In this document: positions 55,346 to 64,000 of the stretch, one piece after another
How positions within the stretch are numbered: position 1 is the stretch's first letter
Layout of the letters: the number at the start of each line of letters is the position of its first letter
Assembly: GCF_901538355.1 (NCBI RefSeq)
Contig: NZ_LR593887.1
Coordinates: forward strand, 3,510,920-3,574,919
Source of the DNA: Tuwongella immobilis
GTDB taxonomy: Bacteria > Planctomycetota > Planctomycetia > Gemmatales > Gemmataceae
DNA length: 64,000 nt
Direction of reading: 5' to 3'
The notes under the pieces: generated by a model
Seen by the model: only the letters and a program-made list of their open reading frames with translations
Database searches by the model: none
What the model was told of the DNA's origin: nothing
Made by a program: the position numbers and the translations under genes

Positions 55346-56647
55346 TTACCCGCCCATCAGATACGCACGGGCTTCGATGAAGATGGTGGCACAGCGTTCC
55401 CGCCACGTCTCATCATTGAGTTGAGCGACGGAATTGGGACGGAAGATCAGTTCAATCAACAACTTACTATCGCCCCGCGCCTCCACGGAATGCAAGCGGA
55501 GTTCGAGTTCGATTGCGGTCGATTTTCGCCCCAATCCCAACCAAGACAATGCCGATCCGCGCGTGCGCCCCCGCTGCCCCATCCGCACTCGAATCAGTCC
55601 GGGCACGCTTTCCAACACCTCGCCGCCGGAATCGTGGACGAAGCCGCGCACCTTCACAATCGCAATCGATTGTGGCATCCACGCTTCCATGTGATAGGTG
55701 AGTACCGATGGATCGCGCGTCAACTCCGGCATCATCAGTTCGGGCTGCGTCACACGGCTTGGTTCTTCGTAGTACTCCTCTTGCGGCTCCATGTCCGAGA
55801 GCAGTGCCCCTTCGAACCACTCGGCCAACACACGTGCCGACTGCGGGCGATCTTCGCGATTTTTCGCCAAGCAGGTGAATACCACTTGCTCCACCAGCGG
55901 CGGAATGTAGATCCCCATATTCAATTCGCCGAACGATGGTGGAACTTCGGTGGCATGAGCCAGCAGCATATCCATGCTGGACGGGCCGAGAAACGGCAGT
56001 CGTCCGGTGAGCAGTTCGTACATAATCACGCCAACCGAGTAGATGTCGCCGCGATGGTCCATCTCTTCGCCGCGGACCTGCTCCGGGCAGATGTAGCCGG
56101 GCGTCCCGACGGCGAAATCGACGTTCGTGTCGGTGACTTTCTTCATTTCATCGCGTTCGACCATCTTCGCCAGACCGAAATCCATCACCTTGATGGTTTC
56201 GTTGGGCGTATCCGGTTCAATCACCATCAAGTTGGACGGTTTGAGATCGCGGTGGATCATGCCACTCTCGTGGGCGGCGTGCAAGACATCGCACAATTGT
56301 CCGATCAGCCGCCCGACGCGAGCGGGGTTAAATCGCGTATTTTTTTCGAGAAGTTTATCGAGGTTTTTGCCCCGAATATATTCCATGACCAAACATGGGC
56401 CAAGCGGATCCTCCAACGATGCGTCCAGGAATGACACGCAGTACGGGTGTCGGAACCCCTTCATGAGTTCGGATTCGCGGGCGAAGCGGTCCCGAAATTT
56501 TTGATCTTCAGCAATGTGTTCGTGCATCACTTTCACGACCACTTGCCGATTGTTGTCAAGCGAACGTGCCAGATACACCCGCCCCATGCCCCCTTCGCCG
56601 ATTAAGCGGAGGACTTCGTAGCGGCCCATGAAAATTCGACCGATCAT
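55346..56647 (-). CDS. Soluble Ser/Thr protein kinase
   Basis: This is a 433-residue protein with no membrane helix. The kinase domain has the glycine loop IGEGGMGRVYLA at about residues 16-27, the lysine in VVVKVM (39), HRDLKPSN at about 132, DFGLAK at about 156, and GTPGYICPEQ. Residues after about 290 form a separate C-terminal region beginning with a Glu/Pro-rich linker; part of it (PQSIAIVKVRGFVHDSGGEV) looks beta-rich and is unassigned. Its targets are unknown. A weak ribosome site precedes the ATG at 56647; an in-frame ATG six codons later is possible. Confidence 0.92.
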   Translation of the reverse strand: MIGRIFMGRYEVLRLIGEGGMGRVYLARSLDNNRQVVVKVMHEHIAEDQKFRDRFARESELMKGFRHPYCVSFLDASLEDPLGPCLVMEYIRGKNLDKLLEKNTRFNPARVGRLIGQLCDVLHAAHESGMIHRDLKPSNLMVIEPDTPNETIKVMDFGLAKMVERDEMKKVTDTNVDFAVGTPGYICPEQVRGEEMDHRGDIYSVGVIMYELLTGRLPFLGPSSMDMLLAHATEVPPSFGELNMGIYIPPLVEQVVFTCLAKNREDRPQSARVLAEWFEGALLSDMEPQEEYYEEPSRVTQPELMMPELTRDPSVLTYHMEAWMPQSIAIVKVRGFVHDSGGEVLESVPGLIRVRMGQRGRTRGSALSWLGLGRKSTAIELELRLHSVEARGDSKLLIELIFRPNSVAQLNDETWRERCATIFIEARAYLMGG

Positions 56648-56705
56648 TTCGGGTATCCCGAGGTGGTGCTGGCCAATCGTAATCCCAAGTCATCGGCCTG
56701 ACAGC

Positions 56706-56734
56706 AACATAGTACAGACTACTCGCGATGCCAA
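56706..56734 (-). promoter_or_regulatory. Putative kinase promoter
   Basis: Reading leftward, TTGGCA (56734-56729) and TATGTT (56711-56706) have a 17-base spacer. The leader to the kinase ATG would be about 52 bases. Confidence 0.4.
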
Positions 56735-56799
56735 ACGCATGCTAGGAATTCCCGACAACAGATACGTATTTCCTCGCTTTTCCCGGAAGAATGATTCGT

Positions 56800-56828
56800 T
56801 TGCGGTGACCGGCGATCCGTGTTAGGAT
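56800..56828 (+). promoter_or_regulatory. Putative universal stress protein promoter
   Basis: TTGCGG (56800-56805) and TAGGAT (56823-56828) are 17 bases apart. Transcription would start near 56835, giving a leader of about 69 bases with AGGAGG before the ATG. Confidence 0.45.
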
Positions 56829-56903
56829 GAGAATGTCATTTCTGGCGAGATTGAAGCATCCGTCTGAACTGCCCACATCAGACACCTTCAGGAGGAACTC
56901 GGA

Positions 56904-57356
56904 ATGCTGCCGATCCGAAAGATTCTTTATCCGACTGATTTCTCGTCGTATTCGACGCAGGCTTACTTCCACGCGATTGCCCTTGCCGAAAACCATCACG
57001 CCAGTCTGACCATCTTGTATGTCTATCAGCCCGATATGCATCATGAACAATCCGGCGACCGTTCCTTTTGGCGTGGGCAATTGGAACAGATTCGCCCCAT
57101 GAATCCCGAGATTGAAGTCCATCACGAACTGCTCGAAGGCCCCCCAGCGCAGGCCATCATTCGATACGCAACCGAACACCTGATGGATCTGATTGTCTTG
57201 GGAATTCATGGTCGCACGGCCACGACCGGCCAACTGATGGGGAGTGTTGCGGAGCAGGTGCTGCGCGATGCCCCCTGCTCCGTGCTAACCGTGAAACTGC
57301 CGCAACATGCCCCGCCGGTCACACCGATGTTCGGAACCCGCCGCAATAGTTATTGA
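56904..57356 (+). CDS. Universal stress protein (UspA family)
   Basis: This is a 150-residue single-domain protein. The N-terminal KILYPTDFS strand and the nucleotide-binding pattern G-x2-G-x9-G-S in GIHGRTATTGQLMGS near residue 100 indicate the ATP-binding subgroup. The ILYVYQP segment is typical of the second strand. Usp proteins support survival under stress through unclear mechanisms. AGGAGG precedes the ATG at a good distance. The last seven bases overlap the convergent aldehyde dehydrogenase gene. Confidence 0.93.
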   Translation: MLPIRKILYPTDFSSYSTQAYFHAIALAENHHASLTILYVYQPDMHHEQSGDRSFWRGQLEQIRPMNPEIEVHHELLEGPPAQAIIRYATEHLMDLIVLGIHGRTATTGQLMGSVAEQVLRDAPCSVLTVKLPQHAPPVTPMFGTRRNSY

Positions 57357-58870
57357 CCGGAGTGGGCTGCCGAGTCTGACTTCGCCTTTGGCATCGATTT
57401 GCCCAGTTGCATCATGCCGCGAATGATCTGCCACATCCCCGCCATTCGCACGGAAAGCCTGGAGCCGTGCGAACTTCGGAGCATCCCCACGAGCATCCGT
57501 TCCAAGGCCGGGACCGATTCGCCCTCGCCAATCTGATAGTGCGGGCGAAAGGTTCCCGGCTTATGCGACACGGCTTGCGGCACCGTCATCGCCAAAAGCC
57601 CCTCGGCCCCTTGAGTTGTCCCCCAGCCGGATTCGCGCCGACCGCCAAAGGGGGTGGCCGGGTGCGCTGCCGACACCAACGCATCGTTGACCACCACCAT
57701 CCCGACCGGGAGTTGCTGTGCGATTGCTTCGGCACGCGTGGCATCGGCGGTGAAGATCGATGCGCCCAAAGCATACGCACACTGAGATTGTTGCTTCAGC
57801 AAATCCGCATCATCCTGACCCCGCAGTACGGCCACGATCGGGGCAAAGGTCGCCTCCCGACAGATGGCCATTTCCGGTCGCACATCGACCAGCACGGCGG
57901 GAGACATCGACCGATCGCCAGCAGTTCGCACCGGTTCGAGCAAACGTGCGCCCTGTGCAACGGCGTCATCGATCAGCCGTTGCGCCTGTTCGCGCTGACT
58001 GGCCATCGCGAGCGGCCAAGGTGCATGATCCGCAGCCAAGCTCCGGAGCGATTCCAAATACCGATCGATGACCGATTCCGCGACCAGTGCCCGCCGCACC
58101 GCAATGCACGTTTGGCCCTTGTTGATCGTGGTGCCGAACCAGGTCGCCTGTGCCGCCATTTCGACGTTGGCGTCATCCAACACGAAGAGGGAATCGCACC
58201 CGGAAAGTTCGAGAATCGAGGGAATCAGTCGTTGGGCCAATCGCGTCGCAATCTGCCGCCCCACCCCGACCGATCCGGTGAACACCAAAAAATCGATGTC
58301 GGCATCGAGAATCTTGGCACCGTTCTCGCGGATTGCGGGAACCATCTGGAACCGATTTGCCGGAACTCCCGCTGCCACAAGCATTTCGTGCAGCAACCTC
58401 GCACTGGTCCCTGCCAGTTCAGACGGCTTCCAAAGCACCGCATTCCCGGCAACAATCGCTTGGACAATCTGCACAGCGTTCAAGAACCAGGGGTAATTCC
58501 AAGTCCCAATCACTGCGACGATGCCGTGAGGGCGACGATGGATCGTGTCGCGCTCGCCCATCAGCCAGATCGGTCGATGGCGATCCGGCATGCGGCTTGG
58601 CTTGAGCAGTTTCTCGGCAGATTGCTCCAAGAATCGGCAGGCATCCGCGGTTGGCAACAAATCGCTGGCCAATAATTCCTGGGGCAAGCGCGGGAGATCC
58701 GCTTGAATGGCGGCGATGATTTCCGGATAGCGGGCCGCGACTTGTTCCCGAAATTGTCGGACCCAGCGGAGCCGATCGCGGACGGATTCGCGCGCCGAAG
58801 CAGCCAACGATTCCCGTGCCAGGGTCGTTTCCCGGTAAAACGGTTGGTCCAAGGTGTTCGCGCTGGTCAT
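57350..58870 (-). CDS. NAD(P)-dependent aldehyde dehydrogenase
   Basis: This is a 506-residue enzyme of the ALDH superfamily. The IGTWNYPWFL segment near residue 121, the KPSE lysine at 148, the GSVGVG cofactor loop near 199, the general-base glutamate in LELSGCDS (221), and the nucleophile in NKGQTCIAVRR (255) are intact. The pattern resembles the group-3/coniferyl-aldehyde-like and betaine-aldehyde-like branches that act on hydrophobic aldehydes. A short C-terminal tail of about 60 residues after the catalytic domain is present. No clear ribosome site precedes the ATG. The substrate is unknown; it is far from the eut genes. Confidence 0.9.
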   Translation of the reverse strand: MTSANTLDQPFYRETTLARESLAASARESVRDRLRWVRQFREQVAARYPEIIAAIQADLPRLPQELLASDLLPTADACRFLEQSAEKLLKPSRMPDRHRPIWLMGERDTIHRRPHGIVAVIGTWNYPWFLNAVQIVQAIVAGNAVLWKPSELAGTSARLLHEMLVAAGVPANRFQMVPAIRENGAKILDADIDFLVFTGSVGVGRQIATRLAQRLIPSILELSGCDSLFVLDDANVEMAAQATWFGTTINKGQTCIAVRRALVAESVIDRYLESLRSLAADHAPWPLAMASQREQAQRLIDDAVAQGARLLEPVRTAGDRSMSPAVLVDVRPEMAICREATFAPIVAVLRGQDDADLLKQQSQCAYALGASIFTADATRAEAIAQQLPVGMVVVNDALVSAAHPATPFGGRRESGWGTTQGAEGLLAMTVPQAVSHKPGTFRPHYQIGEGESVPALERMLVGMLRSSHGSRLSVRMAGMWQIIRGMMQLGKSMPKAKSDSAAHSGQ

Positions 58871-58929
58871 GGCCTGCTATGCTCGTAAGGAGTTTGAGAA
58901 TTCCGGATCCATTTTGGGAGATTGTCGGC

Positions 58930-60081
58930 ATGCTGCCGTTTTCGCTGAATCCACCTTATTTGACAGCCAGCATGCCGGGAATCGGCGGTCGAATCAAAGT
59001 CGAACCCGATGATTTTATCGTGGAAGAAATCCCGGCGTACCTACCGAGCGGTAGCGGCGATTTCTTGTATCTGTGGGTCGAGAAGCGCGACCTGGGTGCC
59101 GAGTATTTCCAGCGACAAATCGCCCAACGGCTCGGCATCCCCAACGGCGAAGTTGGCATGGCTGGGTTGAAAGATCGTCGAGCCGTCACCCGCCAATGGA
59201 TTTCGGTTCCCGCCACCGCCGAATCGCATCTGTCGGCATTGGACGGCGATGGCATTCGCGTCTTGCAGGTGGATCGCCACAGCAACAAACTCCGAGCGGG
59301 TCATCTGCATGGCAATCGTTTCCAGATTCGCATCCGCGATTGCTCGCCGGAAACGCCGCAGTTATTACCGCCGATTTTGGAGCAACTCACCCGCGACGGC
59401 ATGCCCAACTTCTATGGTAGTCAGCGATTCGGCAACGGCGGCGAAACCGCCCGAATTGGCATGCAACTGCTGCGAAATGAACGCACGGATCGCCCGGTGC
59501 GCAGTCCGTTTCTGCGGAAATTATTCTTGTCTGCCGCGCAATCGTTGCTGTTCAATGCAATTGTCGCCCGACGAATTGAAGATGCTCGATTTCGCACGGT
59601 GTTGGCCGGGGATGTGATGATGAAACTGCCCACCGGCGGCATGTTCACCGCCGAGGATCTCCCGACCGAGCAAGAACGCATGGACCGCCGCGAAACGGTG
59701 CCCGCCGCCGCAATTTTCGGCAAAAAAACCTTCCCCAGCAAAGGCGAGGCTCAACAACGCGAGTTGGCGATTCTTCAAGAAGCGGGCATCCGTATGGATC
59801 AATTTCGCGGGTTCGGCAAACTGATGTCGGGCACCCGTCGGCCGATCCTCGTTTACCCGGAATCGTTTGAGTTGCTCCAAGTCGGCGAAATCGTCGAATT
59901 CCGCGTCACACTCCCGGCAGGCAGTTATGCGACAATCTTATTGCGGGAGTGGATGAAGAACGACCAAGCCGACTTGGATGAACGGGTATTCTCACCCGCA
60001 TCGGATCGGCCCGAGACAACCGAACTGACCGATGACGCGAGTTCACCCGAGGCGGATGATGAAGATGCGATGACCGAATAA
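58930..60081 (+). CDS. truD: tRNA pseudouridine(13) synthase
   Basis: TruD makes pseudouridine at position 13 of certain tRNAs. The 383-residue product has the catalytic aspartate in GLKDRRAVTRQW (Asp82), the N-terminal RIKVEPDDFIVEEIP motif, and the GMPNFYGSQRFG block. The C-terminal 30 residues are an acidic Asp/Glu/Ser tail. The frame is open upstream to 58816, but the ATG at 58930 follows GGGAG and gives the family start. It converges with the dihydrouridine synthase gene across four bases, so two tRNA-modification genes end together. Confidence 0.94.
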   Translation: MLPFSLNPPYLTASMPGIGGRIKVEPDDFIVEEIPAYLPSGSGDFLYLWVEKRDLGAEYFQRQIAQRLGIPNGEVGMAGLKDRRAVTRQWISVPATAESHLSALDGDGIRVLQVDRHSNKLRAGHLHGNRFQIRIRDCSPETPQLLPPILEQLTRDGMPNFYGSQRFGNGGETARIGMQLLRNERTDRPVRSPFLRKLFLSAAQSLLFNAIVARRIEDARFRTVLAGDVMMKLPTGGMFTAEDLPTEQERMDRRETVPAAAIFGKKTFPSKGEAQQRELAILQEAGIRMDQFRGFGKLMSGTRRPILVYPESFELLQVGEIVEFRVTLPAGSYATILLREWMKNDQADLDERVFSPASDRPETTELTDDASSPEADDEDAMTE

Positions 60082-60085
60082 TCGC

Positions 60086-61180
60086 TCACCAGTGTGCATT
60101 CGGCCCTTTGGGAATGGATAACGTCGGCTCGGTGGCATCGAACACATGCCACCCCTTCGGCGGCCCCTGTTCCCGAAGGGCGTTCACGACCTCCAAGAAA
60201 TGGGCAAGCGTGTCCAACTGCACGAGCGTCTGCTGATACTCCCGCGTGATTTTCATCGCCTTGCAATACCAGTTCGCCACTTTGCGGAAATCCAAACAAG
60301 CGTAATGCTCACCGCGCCAATCGATGAGCGCACGCAAGTGCGATTCCATAAAGTCGAGCCGCTCATCGAAGCTGGAACGCGGGCCGGGATCACCCGTCTG
60401 AATCCAGCGATCCAATTGCAGGAACATCCAAGGATTGGCCAATGCACCGCGACCAATGGCAATTCCCGCGCAACCCGTTTCGTTTCGCATGGTTGCAGCG
60501 TCGGCCAACGTGCGAACATCGCCGTTTGCGATCACCGGAATGCGCTCAACGGCTTCCACAACCGCACGAATGCCCGCGCGGTTCACCTCGCCAGAAAATC
60601 CCTGCTCCCGAGTCCGCCCATGAATCGTGACCGCCGCAACTCCCACCTGTTCAAAGGCTTGCGCGAAGTACGGCGCGTTCAGATTGTCGTCATCCCAACC
60701 GAGTCGCATCTTCACCGTCACCGGCACCCGGACACTGTCGACAATCCGCTTGACTAAGTCGATGGTATTGGTGGGCGAACACATCATCGCCGAGCCGCCG
60801 CCCCCCTTCACCACCTTGCGAACCGGGCATCCCATGTTGATGTCGATCATCGGAATGCCGAGGCTTTCGACTTTTTGAGCGGCCGCGCTCATTTCGCCGG
60901 GGTCCGAGCCAAAGATTTGCACCGCCATCGGCCGATCTTCGGCGTTGGTCGCCATCAGCGCGAAGGTCTTGTGACTGTTCTCCAAAATCGCGCGGGCGTT
61001 CACCAAATCGGTCGTTGCCAGTCCCAATCCACCGAGTCGCCGCACACTCAAGCGAAACGGGAGATTCGTGTACCCGGCCAATGGAGCCAGGTTGAAATGC
61101 GACGGAATCGTGATCCCACCAATGATCAACGGACCATCCCATTTCGGCGGCGGTGGTAACAGATCCAGATTCCACGACAT
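60086..61180 (-). CDS. tRNA-dihydrouridine synthase
   Basis: This is a 364-residue flavoenzyme that reduces uridines in tRNA D-loops. Key segments are LAPLAGYTNLPFR near the N-terminus, the catalytic cysteine in DINMGCPVRKVVKGGGG, the lysine in VKMRLGWDDD, the histidine in TIHGRTREQGFSG, and the FMN phosphate site around IANGDV and IGRGALANPW. The pattern fits the DusB-like bacterial group. The ATG at 61180 has GGAG ten bases upstream; an in-frame ATG at 61198 would add six residues but lacks a ribosome site and lies about 15 bases from the predicted transcript start. Confidence 0.92.
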   Translation of the reverse strand: MSWNLDLLPPPPKWDGPLIIGGITIPSHFNLAPLAGYTNLPFRLSVRRLGGLGLATTDLVNARAILENSHKTFALMATNAEDRPMAVQIFGSDPGEMSAAAQKVESLGIPMIDINMGCPVRKVVKGGGGSAMMCSPTNTIDLVKRIVDSVRVPVTVKMRLGWDDDNLNAPYFAQAFEQVGVAAVTIHGRTREQGFSGEVNRAGIRAVVEAVERIPVIANGDVRTLADAATMRNETGCAGIAIGRGALANPWMFLQLDRWIQTGDPGPRSSFDERLDFMESHLRALIDWRGEHYACLDFRKVANWYCKAMKITREYQQTLVQLDTLAHFLEVVNALREQGPPKGWHVFDATEPTLSIPKGPNAHW

Positions 61181-61220
61181 TGCAACGGCGCTCCGCATTG
61201 GATTGACGAGAATTCTGCAC

Positions 61221-61249
61221 AGTATACCGAATTTCTAACCAATTGACCA
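61221..61249 (-). promoter_or_regulatory. Putative dihydrouridine synthase promoter
   Basis: Reading leftward, TGGTCA (61249-61244) and TATACT (61226-61221) are 17 bases apart. Transcription would start near 61214, giving about 34 bases of leader to the ATG at 61180. Confidence 0.45.
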
Positions 61250-61436
61250 CCGGCCCATGCCGATTGTTCGCATCCGATCGAATCGGATTCCCGGTCGCTC
61301 GAGGGTGCGAATGCCGATTTTTTCGACGGGCCGCATCACTTTCGACGAAGAAATCCAAGATTCGTCCGCCCGGTACGGATACACTCATACGGGAATCGAT
61401 CTTAGCCGAGCGGCGACCGCTTTACCGCGAGACCAG

Positions 61437-62909
61437 ATGATGAGCCACATGCGCAATCGATTGATCGGGATTCTCGGAATCGCCATCGCTGGCCTCCTTG
61501 TTGGCTTTGCGGTGATGCTTCCGCGCGGCGAGGAAATCGAAAAACTGGTTGCCCCCGTGTCGCGATTTTCACAAACTTCGGCCACGCAAGTCCGCTCCCT
61601 GCGCGACCAACTCGACGAATTTCGACAATCGGAATGGCGAGAACTAGGCGAGCGCATCGGCCAGCAGACTGGCAAACTGACCGAAATGCTGCGCAAGCAA
61701 TCAATCGATTACGATGCCATCCAGGCATTGGAGCAAGGATTAGGCGGCGTCTCGCGCAGTTTGGGCGAGTGGACTCAATCGTTGGACACGACGCAACTGA
61801 CCCAGTTGGCCGATGCGTTCCGAAAGACTGCGGATTACCTCGAACAGAATCTCGGCGAATCTGGCCCGAAGACCGCAGCGGCATTGGAAAAACTCGCGGA
61901 TGCGTTTGAAATCGACGCCAAACGGCTGAGCGCATTTTTGACGCAATCGCCGCCGGACTTAAAGGCCGCACGGGAAGTCTACGATGCGCTCGGTCGATTC
62001 GAAAGCGGCCTGGATGCAGTCGAAACGGCAGTCAAATTTGAGCGATTCGGCGAAATGCGCGAGGGATTACGCGGCATGGAATCGGCATTGGGCAAGACCG
62101 CCGAACAAGTCGAACGGATCGGCCGATTCAGCTACCCGGTCGTCAAATTTCAAGGGCTTAAGCCCGATGTGCAACAGCAGCCGTTTTTCCCCGCGGCAGG
62201 CGAAATCGCCGAAGGAATGAACAAATCCGCCAAGGGGATCAACGCAGCCGGCGAAGAAATGGACAAATTCGCCACCGCACTGCCCAAACTGCGCGATTCG
62301 TTATCGGCATCGCGAGCGATTTTGGGCCGAACCCGCGAGACACTCGGCAAAGCGCTGTCGCAAGAATCGGCCATTGAATCAACGCTCCAACGATTGCCGA
62401 AACAGACCGCCCAAATCAGCGAACAACTCCCGAAGATCGCCCGTGAATTCGCATCCATGTTGCGAAAAACCGAGCAATTCCAGAAATCGGCACAATCGCT
62501 GCGAAAAACCGGCGACTCGTTGCAAACCATCGCCGATCGCTGGCCGACCATCCGCGAGCAAATCGGGCAATCTGCGAAGGCACTTACCGTCATCCGGGGC
62601 CAATTGCAAAAACTGCTCAATCAACGCGATACCACCGACCAAAATTTGCAGGAAGTCCGCGAAATTGTGGGTCGATTTGCGACACTCACGCCGTTGGCTC
62701 AACAGCAATTCGATGCCCGACTCTCCACGCAAATCGAATCCATGGAACAGTTTGAAGCACTCTTTACGGATGTCGATCGGGAAATTGCGAAGACGGTCAA
62801 CGTGTTGCAACGAATCTCGTGGGTTGCCACGGGGTTACTCGTCGCCATGGCTGGGTTGACGCTGACACAGTCGATCGGAATCCTACGACGAGATCGACCT
62901 TCCGATTGA
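61437..62909 (+). CDS. Coiled-coil membrane protein, function unknown
   Basis: This is a 490-residue protein with a hydrophobic helix at about residues 8-28 and a second at about 463-483, joined by a long helical, coiled-coil-like middle (repeats such as LRDQLDEFRQSEWRELGERI and LRKTGDSLQTIADRW). The arrangement resembles methyl-accepting or tape-measure-like proteins, but there is no HAMP or signalling domain. The frame is open back to 61257; the ATG at 61437 was chosen because it directly precedes the first hydrophobic helix, although 61440 and 61449 are possible. The next gene also encodes a membrane protein and follows 69 bases later. Confidence 0.78.
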   Translation: MMSHMRNRLIGILGIAIAGLLVGFAVMLPRGEEIEKLVAPVSRFSQTSATQVRSLRDQLDEFRQSEWRELGERIGQQTGKLTEMLRKQSIDYDAIQALEQGLGGVSRSLGEWTQSLDTTQLTQLADAFRKTADYLEQNLGESGPKTAAALEKLADAFEIDAKRLSAFLTQSPPDLKAAREVYDALGRFESGLDAVETAVKFERFGEMREGLRGMESALGKTAEQVERIGRFSYPVVKFQGLKPDVQQQPFFPAAGEIAEGMNKSAKGINAAGEEMDKFATALPKLRDSLSASRAILGRTRETLGKALSQESAIESTLQRLPKQTAQISEQLPKIAREFASMLRKTEQFQKSAQSLRKTGDSLQTIADRWPTIREQIGQSAKALTVIRGQLQKLLNQRDTTDQNLQEVREIVGRFATLTPLAQQQFDARLSTQIESMEQFEALFTDVDREIAKTVNVLQRISWVATGLLVAMAGLTLTQSIGILRRDRPSD

Positions 62910-62934
62910 CCCTGAGTCGGATTCGCCCTATCAT
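62906..62934 (+). promoter_or_regulatory. Putative promoter of final gene
   Basis: TTGACC (62906-62911) and TATCAT (62929-62934) are 17 bases apart, a close match to the sigma-70 consensus. The leader is about 38 bases with AGGAG before the ATG at 62979. Confidence 0.55.
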
Positions 62935-62978
62935 CGAATCTATCTCATGAGTTCCGTGATTCGATAGGAGCGTCCCGC

Positions 62979-64000
62979 ATGAAAGCGGAAGATCGCAAAC
63001 CCGTGACACCTGCCGCAACTCCACCCGCCGCCCCCGAGGTACCCGATACGTCGGTCAGCTCGGCGTTGACGGATGCGAAAGACCGACTCAAAAGCATGTC
63101 CGGCTTTTTGGTGAACGGTCTGCTCAGTGTCGCGTTGGGAGTTGTGCTCGTATTACTGTACAACGTCTTCGCGGGCTGGGGTGCTGGCGAAAATTCCAGC
63201 CGTTGGCTTCAGCTCGACATGGCGGATGAACGGGTTCTGGGGGAACTGATCACCCGAGATGGCGATACCCTTCCCGGCAAGATCGCTCGCGTTTACGAAG
63301 CCCGAAGTTTGTTCGGTCCGCGCGGGCTGAACAACCTCAGCAGCCAAACGCCGGCGACGCGCCAAAATGCGATCGACTCCATCGAAAAAGCCCGCGACAT
63401 CTACGAAAAATTAGTGAGCGAATTGGCCGATGAGCCGGTGCTGCGCTACGAAGCGGCCATCAATGCCGCCCGCGCGGAAGAAACGCTGATTGGCATTCCC
63501 AAGAAAGACAAGCCCAGCGAATTTCGTGGGGATCTGGCCAAGGCCCAATCGCTATACGAACAAGCGGCAAAATTCCGCGATGCGCTTCGGAAATCCGCTC
63601 CGAAGACCGCCGCTGAGCTGGAAACGCTCGCCGATTTGGACAAAGTTGCGCTCGATCCCGCCGCGAAGGCCAAAGAGCTGAAGGAAAACGCCGATTCCAT
63701 CAAGGCGTTCTACACGCAGTTGAACGATTTTCTGGCGAAGAAAGAACGCGCGGAAATTCCCGCCGCTCCGGTCATTCCTGGTGCATCAGGCGTGACTCCG
63801 GGTGGGGAAATCCCCGGCTTCGGTCCGCTGATCATCCCCGATGCCACGAAGGACGCCCCGAAGACGGATACCAAGATGGCCCCGCCACTGGTGATTCCGC
63901 CCGAAACCAAAGACGCTCCAAAGGGCGAACCGAAGGCCGAGCCAAAGGCCGAGCCGAAGACAATCACCCCGATGCCGAAGGCGGAACCCAAGGCTGAGCC
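62979..64000 (+). CDS. Membrane protein with Lys/Glu/Pro-Ala repeat tail (partial)
   Basis: The gene runs off the right edge; about 340 residues are visible. Residues 1-28 are Pro/Ala-rich, a membrane helix lies at about 42-62 (FLVNGLLSVALGVVLVLLYN), and a helical, TPR-like region follows (IEKARDIYEKLVSEL; AKAQSLYEQAAKFRDAL). From about residue 260 the sequence becomes Pro/Lys/Glu-rich, with KAEP-type repeats near the edge. The ATG at 62979 follows TAGGAG. The function is unknown. The topology suggests a cytoplasmic N-terminus and an extracytoplasmic helical domain. Confidence 0.8.
   Translation, partial: MKAEDRKPVTPAATPPAAPEVPDTSVSSALTDAKDRLKSMSGFLVNGLLSVALGVVLVLLYNVFAGWGAGENSSRWLQLDMADERVLGELITRDGDTLPGKIARVYEARSLFGPRGLNNLSSQTPATRQNAIDSIEKARDIYEKLVSELADEPVLRYEAAINAARAEETLIGIPKKDKPSEFRGDLAKAQSLYEQAAKFRDALRKSAPKTAAELETLADLDKVALDPAAKAKELKENADSIKAFYTQLNDFLAKKERAEIPAAPVIPGASGVTPGGEIPGFGPLIIPDATKDAPKTDTKMAPPLVIPPETKDAPKGEPKAEPKAEPKTITPMPKAEPKAE
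63920..64000 (+). repeat. KAEPKAEP-type coding repeats
   Basis: Several copies of a unit encoding Lys-Ala-Glu-Pro (aaggccgagccg and variants) lie in tandem in the C-terminal part of the last gene and continue to the window edge, so the total count is unknown. Confidence 0.6.

Overview
The window looks like chromosomal DNA from a planctomycete, probably a relative of Gemmata or Tuwongella; this placement is inference, because no rRNA gene is present. The evidence is the set of exported proteins that carry an N-terminal LExLExR-type motif, two membrane proteins with a cytoplasmic zinc ribbon and a long Pro-rich linker, a Tat-exported sugar isomerase, signal-peptide-bearing GalM and esterases, several Ser/Thr kinases, and moderately high GC. 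No insertion sequence, integrase, phage gene, CRISPR array or rRNA was seen. Coding density is high, and many genes overlap by 4 bp or are separated by a few bases.

Layout from the left. 1-4205 (minus) is bioA-bioD followed by a zinc-ribbon membrane protein that runs off the edge. 4480-7310 (plus) holds a lone nuoN, an unknown 138-residue protein and a TatD-type nuclease. 7311-9409 has a structured intergenic element, an ArsR repressor overlapping an SRPBCC gene, and an alpha/beta hydrolase. 9384-10945 (minus) is a NUDIX gene coupled to an exported cysteine hydrolase. 11055-14594 has a Tat-exported TIM-barrel protein, an SGNH hydrolase and a convergent sialidase. 14717-18505 is eutB-eutC-permease, an ethanolamine operon without shell genes, followed by tRNA-Gly. 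18838-28539 (minus) carries a long series: a D-aminoacylase-like amidohydrolase, pyrB, tRNA-Ser, a homocysteine methyltransferase/MetF fusion, alkB, ggt, a CE15-type esterase and an alpha/beta hydrolase. 28738-31687 has a NUDIX protein and a large surface protein. 31724-39622 (minus) holds a sugar isomerase, a giant zinc-ribbon/propeller protein, a DUF58 protein and proS.

The most notable region is 40533-48406, a five-gene plus-strand operon with its own promoter and an upstream palindrome. It encodes a 147-residue protein and a 469-residue protein (both unrecognised), then a VWA protein, a MoxR-type AAA+ ATPase and a DUF5682-type protein of 985 residues. The last three correspond to the core of the poorly understood E. 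coli YehP-YehL-YehM group, but no SWIM zinc-finger partner is visible. This is the best candidate for an undescribed system.

The right end has a prepilin-peptidase-like protein that appears to lack its catalytic aspartates, a second large surface protein, GalM, two convergent Ser/Thr kinases, a universal stress protein, an aldehyde dehydrogenase, TruD and a tRNA-dihydrouridine synthase. It closes with two membrane/coiled-coil proteins, the last running off the edge. Promoter calls are by-eye matches to TTGACA/TATAAT in which a 17-base spacer was favoured, so they are hypotheses.
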